From: Haloarcula hispanica ATCC 33960
Lineage (GTDB): Archaea > Halobacteriota > Halobacteria > Halobacteriales > Haloarculaceae
Direction of reading: 5' to 3'
DNA: 64,000 nt
Assembly (NCBI RefSeq): GCF_000223905.1
Contig: NC_015948.1
Span: 992,001 to 1,056,000 of the forward strand
The notes under the pieces: model-generated
Seen by the model: the letters and a program-made list of their open reading frames with translations, nothing else
The model's database searches: none
Told to the model about the DNA's origin: nothing
Shown here: positions 60,823 through 64,000 of the stretch, one piece after another
Layout: the number at the start of each line of letters is the position of its first letter
How positions within the stretch are numbered: the first letter of the stretch is position 1
Position numbers and translations under genes: made by a program

Positions 60823-61521
60823 ATGCCGCTTCTCATCGATATTCGGAAACTCACGCTCATCACCAGACTCATTCAGGACGGGGCTGAGCAGGTCGCCGAC
60901 TCGCTGGCGACACTGGCCGGCGTCGACGCCGCCGTCGAGATCAAGAGCCTCTCATTCGTCCAGCCGGAGGACATCGCCACCGAAATGGGCGGCGGGACCA
61001 TCTACAGCGCTCGTGTTCGGCTGACAGAGCCGCCGTACGGCGTCTTCCTGATGACATTCGAGACGGAGACAGCCGCCGAAATCGCGGAGCTGATGACCGG
61101 CTCCAGTGTCGAAGATGGGTTCACACAGCTCCACGAGTCCGCGCTGCAAGAGATGTGTAACATCCTCACCTCGGGCTTCATCGACGGCATCGCGAACACG
61201 CTGAACGCGACCATCAATATGGGGACGCCGACGGTCGTACAGGACGACGCGACCGAGATCGCCGACAAGGCCCTCTCGCACGTCCGGCGGGACTCGCTGA
61301 CCATCGTGCTCGACTCGCTCGTCGACATCAAGGAGAGCGACGTGGCGTTCTCGCTCCGCATCTTCCTCATCCCCGACCCCGGTTCGTTCGTCCACCTCAT
61401 CGACCAACTGGACTACGACACGGACCGCGAGACGCATATCTCGGCCGACACCGACGCGGTCAAAGAACTCGATATGTCCGGTGACGCGGACGCGCTCGAT
61501 GCCTTCGATTCCTCGGAGTAA
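60823..61521 (+). CDS. cheC: CheC-family chemotaxis phosphatase
   Basis: The 232-residue protein begins MPLLIDIRKLTLITRLIQDG. It has the CheC/CheX active-site pattern with Glu and Asn in HESALQEMCNILTSGFIDG, about residues 105-120, and an acidic tail. CheC removes phosphate from CheY-P and, in archaea, also relates to motor adaptation via CheD. No other che gene is adjacent, so it is an outlying copy. Confidence 0.87.
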   Translation: MPLLIDIRKLTLITRLIQDGAEQVADSLATLAGVDAAVEIKSLSFVQPEDIATEMGGGTIYSARVRLTEPPYGVFLMTFETETAAEIAELMTGSSVEDGFTQLHESALQEMCNILTSGFIDGIANTLNATINMGTPTVVQDDATEIADKALSHVRRDSLTIVLDSLVDIKESDVAFSLRIFLIPDPGSFVHLIDQLDYDTDRETHISADTDAVKELDMSGDADALDAFDSSE

Positions 61522-61569
61522 CCACACCGAACCCACGACGTTGAAGAGGGTCGCGTCCAACCGCCGCAT

Positions 61570-62022
61570 ATGAGTGTCGTAAACGCGGCTGTCTTCGGGG
61601 TTCACCTGATATTCGCCGCGCTGTGGGCTGGCACCGTGTTGTTCATGACTTACGCCGTCCTCCCGACGGCGCTGAACGGCGACTCCTCGCCGGGACCGCT
61701 GTTGGCGATTACCGGGAAGCTCAAGACGGTGTCACGGGCGAGCGCACTGCTCCTGTTTCTGACGGGCGGGCATCTGGCAGCGACCCGCTACACCGCCGAG
61801 TCGCTGACGGGGACCGGGCGCGGCCACCTCGTCATCACGATGATCGTCCTGTGGTTCATCCTGGCCGGCCTCGTCGAAGTCGGGGCCTCGAAGCTCAGTG
61901 ACGGCTTCAATCAGCAGAAGGTGCGCGAACCGGCCCGGAACGCACGCCCGTTCCTGCTGGGAGCGTCCGTTGTGTCGATTCTCCTCCTGCTCGACGCCGG
62001 CGCGATTCTCGGCCTGTACTGA
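61570..62022 (+). CDS. Small membrane protein, CopD-like
   Basis: The 150-residue protein has four hydrophobic helices with AVFGVHLIFAALWAGTVLFM at the start and GGHLAATRYTAESLTGTGRG in a loop. The spacing of His residues in helices 1 and 2 resembles the CopD/YetJ-like copper-resistance membrane family. Function remains inferred. It follows cheC by 48 bases. Confidence 0.7.
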   Translation: MSVVNAAVFGVHLIFAALWAGTVLFMTYAVLPTALNGDSSPGPLLAITGKLKTVSRASALLLFLTGGHLAATRYTAESLTGTGRGHLVITMIVLWFILAGLVEVGASKLSDGFNQQKVREPARNARPFLLGASVVSILLLLDAGAILGLY

Positions 62023-62106
62023 ACGGCCGGCATCTCGGTTGCCGATCGCTGTGCAGACAGACCTGTATCAGCAGATACAAATCACCATCCGGCGTACCAG
62101 TACCCA

Positions 62107-62685
62107 ATGTGGCCGTGGGGACATCTCGCCGTCGCCTACCTCGTTTACGTCGTCTACACTCGCCTTGACCCGACCCGTCGCCAGACGGCGGCGACGCTGA
62201 CCGCGCTGGCAGTGGGGTCGCAGTTCCCGGACCTGATCGACAAGCCCCTCGCATGGACGTTCGGTGTCCTGCCGTCAGGGCGGTCGCTCGCCCATTCGGT
62301 GTTTACCCTCCTCATCATCGCTGTGGCCTTGCACCGACTCGCTGTCTGCTATCGCAGAACGGACCTCTCAAAGGCCTTCACGGTCGGTGCGTTCGCACAC
62401 ACGCTGACCGACATGAGTCCGACAGCGGTAGCGGGGCTACTCGGCGGTGACCTGACACAGCTACAGTGGCTTCGCTTTCTGGTCTGGCCGCTCCGGCCAC
62501 CGCCGCCGTACGCCAACGACACCTCCTTCGTCGAGCAGTTCGCCTCGCTCTCCGTCGAGCCGTACGTCCTGTTCCAGTTCGGGCTGTTCGGCCTGGCTGT
62601 CGCCGTGTGGATCGCCCACGGTGTACCCGGGCTCCGGTCGGTCACTCGGCGAAGCAAGGCTGTGTTCACGGACTTCGCCGATTAA
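62107..62685 (+). CDS. Membrane protein of the metal-dependent hydrolase-like (YdjM/LexA-binding) type
   Basis: The 192-residue protein starts MWPWGHLAVAYLVYVVYTRL and has His/Asp patterns in SQFPDLIDKPLAWTFG, SGRSLAHSVFTLL and AFAHTLTDMSPTAV, typical of YdjM-like predicted membrane metal-dependent hydrolases. Four to five hydrophobic helices. The metal and substrate are unknown. It is convergent with the GMC gene; their stop codons overlap in TTAA. Confidence 0.75.
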   Translation: MWPWGHLAVAYLVYVVYTRLDPTRRQTAATLTALAVGSQFPDLIDKPLAWTFGVLPSGRSLAHSVFTLLIIAVALHRLAVCYRRTDLSKAFTVGAFAHTLTDMSPTAVAGLLGGDLTQLQWLRFLVWPLRPPPPYANDTSFVEQFASLSVEPYVLFQFGLFGLAVAVWIAHGVPGLRSVTRRSKAVFTDFAD

Positions 62686-64000
62686 AGCCGTTCGGAAACG
62701 TGGTCAGCACACTTCAGCGCCAGCGCGGCGATAGTCAGCGTCGGGTTCATCGACCCGGCGGTGACGAACACCGACGAGGACGCGATTGAGAGATTCGCCA
62801 CGTCGTGGGTCTGCAACTGTGGGTTGACGACGCTCTTTTCAGGCTCAGTCCCCATCCGCGTCGTGCCCATGTGGTGGTACGCCGGCCCGGTGTCCGCTGG
62901 CCCGACCGTCCACGAGATGTCGACGCCCAGCTCCGACAGCACGGCGCGTTGAATCTCGTTCGCACGACTGAGCGACCGTTCCAGTCGCTCGCCCCACGAC
63001 CACTGGATATCTGGAACCGGATTGCCGTGATCGTCTGTCGTCGACGTGTCCAGCGTCACCCGGTTTTCCTTCCGCGGCGGCTGGCCGACCAGCCCGCCCA
63101 TCGCGATGCTGTTGCCGTAGCTCTCGCGGAGGCTCGACAGCAGCGTATCGCCCCACTCCTCGCCGGAGAGCGCGAGTTCGACCGGCGACGGACCGGCGTA
63201 GTTCAGAAACTCCAGTTTGAGGGGTGACAGCGCCTCGTCGGTGGCCCCGACCACCGTCTCGCCGTCCGCGACGCGCTCGACTGCCTGCCCGGGGTCGTCG
63301 TAGAACTGGTGGCACTCGCTCGTGAGAAAGCCGACGTGGTTCTGGCGTGTCTCCCGGTCGAGGGTGCCGCCAGCGCCGGCAAACAGGTGGTCCATGAAGT
63401 AGTGGCCGACCAGTCCCGAACTGTTCGCCAGTCCGTCCGGGTAGCCGTCGCTCTCCGATAGCAGGAGGAGTCGCGGCGTCTCGACGCCGCCCGCCGCGAT
63501 GACGAACTCGCGGGCCGTCTGTCGGTGTTCGGTCCCGTCCGGTGTCGCGTAGACGGCTGCTTCGACGCGTCCGTCGGTGTCAGTAACGAGGCGCTGGACC
63601 GGCGCGCGGTCGATGACGCGTGCCCCCTCGGCCTCGGCGTCCTCGATGTGGACGCTGGCGTCGTATTTCGCGCCGGACGGACAGACCGGTTGGCAGGTCC
63701 CGTAGCCGACGCATGGCCCCCGGCCATCGTACGGTTCGGAGTTCCGGGCGTTAGGAACGGAGTGCATCGTGATGCCCAGTTGCTCGCAGGCCTCAGCAAA
63801 CAACGAATCGCTGTACGACGGCGGAAAGCCGGGCAACGGGTACGCACCGTCCCGCGGTGGTGCGAAGGGGTTGTCCGCGTCCCCGGCGACCCCCAGCGCC
63901 CGCTCGGCGTCGGCGTAGTACGGCCGCAGGTCGTCGTAGCTGATCGGCCACGCCGGGTCGTCGGTGTCGTGGCTCCCGTCGAAATCCGACGGGTGCAACC
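62682..64000 (-). CDS. GMC family oxidoreductase, N-terminus beyond window
   Basis: The frame is open to the right edge, so the start and the FAD-binding N-terminus are outside; about 440 residues are seen. Visible are GPCVGYGTCQPVCPSGAKYD, a Cys-rich stretch seen in gluconate-dehydrogenase-like GMC enzymes, REFVIAAGGVETPRLLLL, and the C-terminal signature YHHMGTTRMG with its active-site His, followed by FVTAGSMNPTLTIAALAL. It should oxidise a sugar or alcohol. Substrate unknown. Confidence 0.88.
   Translation of the reverse strand, partial: LHPSDFDGSHDTDDPAWPISYDDLRPYYADAERALGVAGDADNPFAPPRDGAYPLPGFPPSYSDSLFAEACEQLGITMHSVPNARNSEPYDGRGPCVGYGTCQPVCPSGAKYDASVHIEDAEAEGARVIDRAPVQRLVTDTDGRVEAAVYATPDGTEHRQTAREFVIAAGGVETPRLLLLSESDGYPDGLANSSGLVGHYFMDHLFAGAGGTLDRETRQNHVGFLTSECHQFYDDPGQAVERVADGETVVGATDEALSPLKLEFLNYAGPSPVELALSGEEWGDTLLSSLRESYGNSIAMGGLVGQPPRKENRVTLDTSTTDDHGNPVPDIQWSWGERLERSLSRANEIQRAVLSELGVDISWTVGPADTGPAYHHMGTTRMGTEPEKSVVNPQLQTHDVANLSIASSSVFVTAGSMNPTLTIAALALKCADHVSERL

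Overview
The window looks like a stretch of haloarchaeal chromosome, most probably Haloarcula or a close relative. That is inference from several traits seen here: GC-rich coding DNA with strongly G/C third positions, very acidic proteins, TATA boxes about 25 bases upstream of start codons (many messages look leaderless), archaeal basal factors (TFS, MBF1), haloarchaea-only families (HalX response regulators, HTR-like RecA proteins) and the lyeJ-crtD-cruF bacterioruberin cluster known from Haloarcula. No rRNA, CRISPR array or replication origin is visible. One tRNA gene and one IS1341-type TnpB element are present.

Layout. 1-6.5 kb: a PurD-like ATP-grasp enzyme cut by the window edge, a small acidic protein, a lipoprotein, a winged-helix regulator, transcription factor S, a coiled-coil zinc-ribbon pair and a KaiC/RAD55-like protein. 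6.6-9.8 kb: the C50 carotenoid operon crtD-lyeJ-cruF. 10-14.7 kb: an M24 peptidase, a micro-gene cluster, and small metalloenzyme-like or zinc-ribbon proteins. 14.8-26.2 kb: the branched-chain amino-acid block leuA, ilvB-ilvN-ilvC-(88-aa protein)-leuC-leuD, a CARF-like regulator, leuB, then glpR-pfkB. 26.2-28.2 kb: a fructose operon (class I aldolase and probable ketohexokinase). 28.3-39.8 kb: mostly conserved accessory genes (FIST sensor, OsmC, UbiA-like, DnaJ-like, DUF1684, CPBP protease, receiver-PAS sensor) and a TAXI-type TRAP transporter. 40.0-40.4 kb: a gene-free string of hairpins. 40.4-49.5 kb: a geranylgeranyl-reductase-like enzyme, HalX regulator, D-2-hydroxyacid dehydrogenase, asd, an SF1 helicase, tyrS, a Trm9-like methyltransferase and tRNA-Gly(UCC). 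50-64 kb: dinB, bluB, a HerA/DUF87 ATPase, tpiA, a second HalX regulator, mbf1, the TnpB element, a CDP-alcohol transferase, Fap7-like kinase, hisC, cheC, membrane proteins and a truncated GMC oxidoreductase.

How the genes work together. LeuA, IlvBNC and LeuBCD together make valine, isoleucine and leucine from pyruvate and 2-oxobutyrate. GlpR-PfkB and the aldolase/ketohexokinase pair point to fructose entry into glycolysis through fructose-1-phosphate, with TpiA downstream. CrtD, LyeJ and CruF convert lycopene to bacterioruberin.

The points most worth a second look are these. The ilvB 5' region has a 28-codon leader ORF ending in a run of Ile, Leu and Val codons that overlaps a GC hairpin, which looks like attenuation in an archaeon. 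About ten consecutive hairpins lie at 40.04-40.36 kb, with tandem G-A mismatches that favour a plus-strand RNA. The start of leuA is broken by an apparent 5-bp slippage deletion. Two tandem hairpin units with compensating stem changes lie directly upstream of tRNA-Gly. A micro-gene cluster lies near 11.2-11.6 kb.
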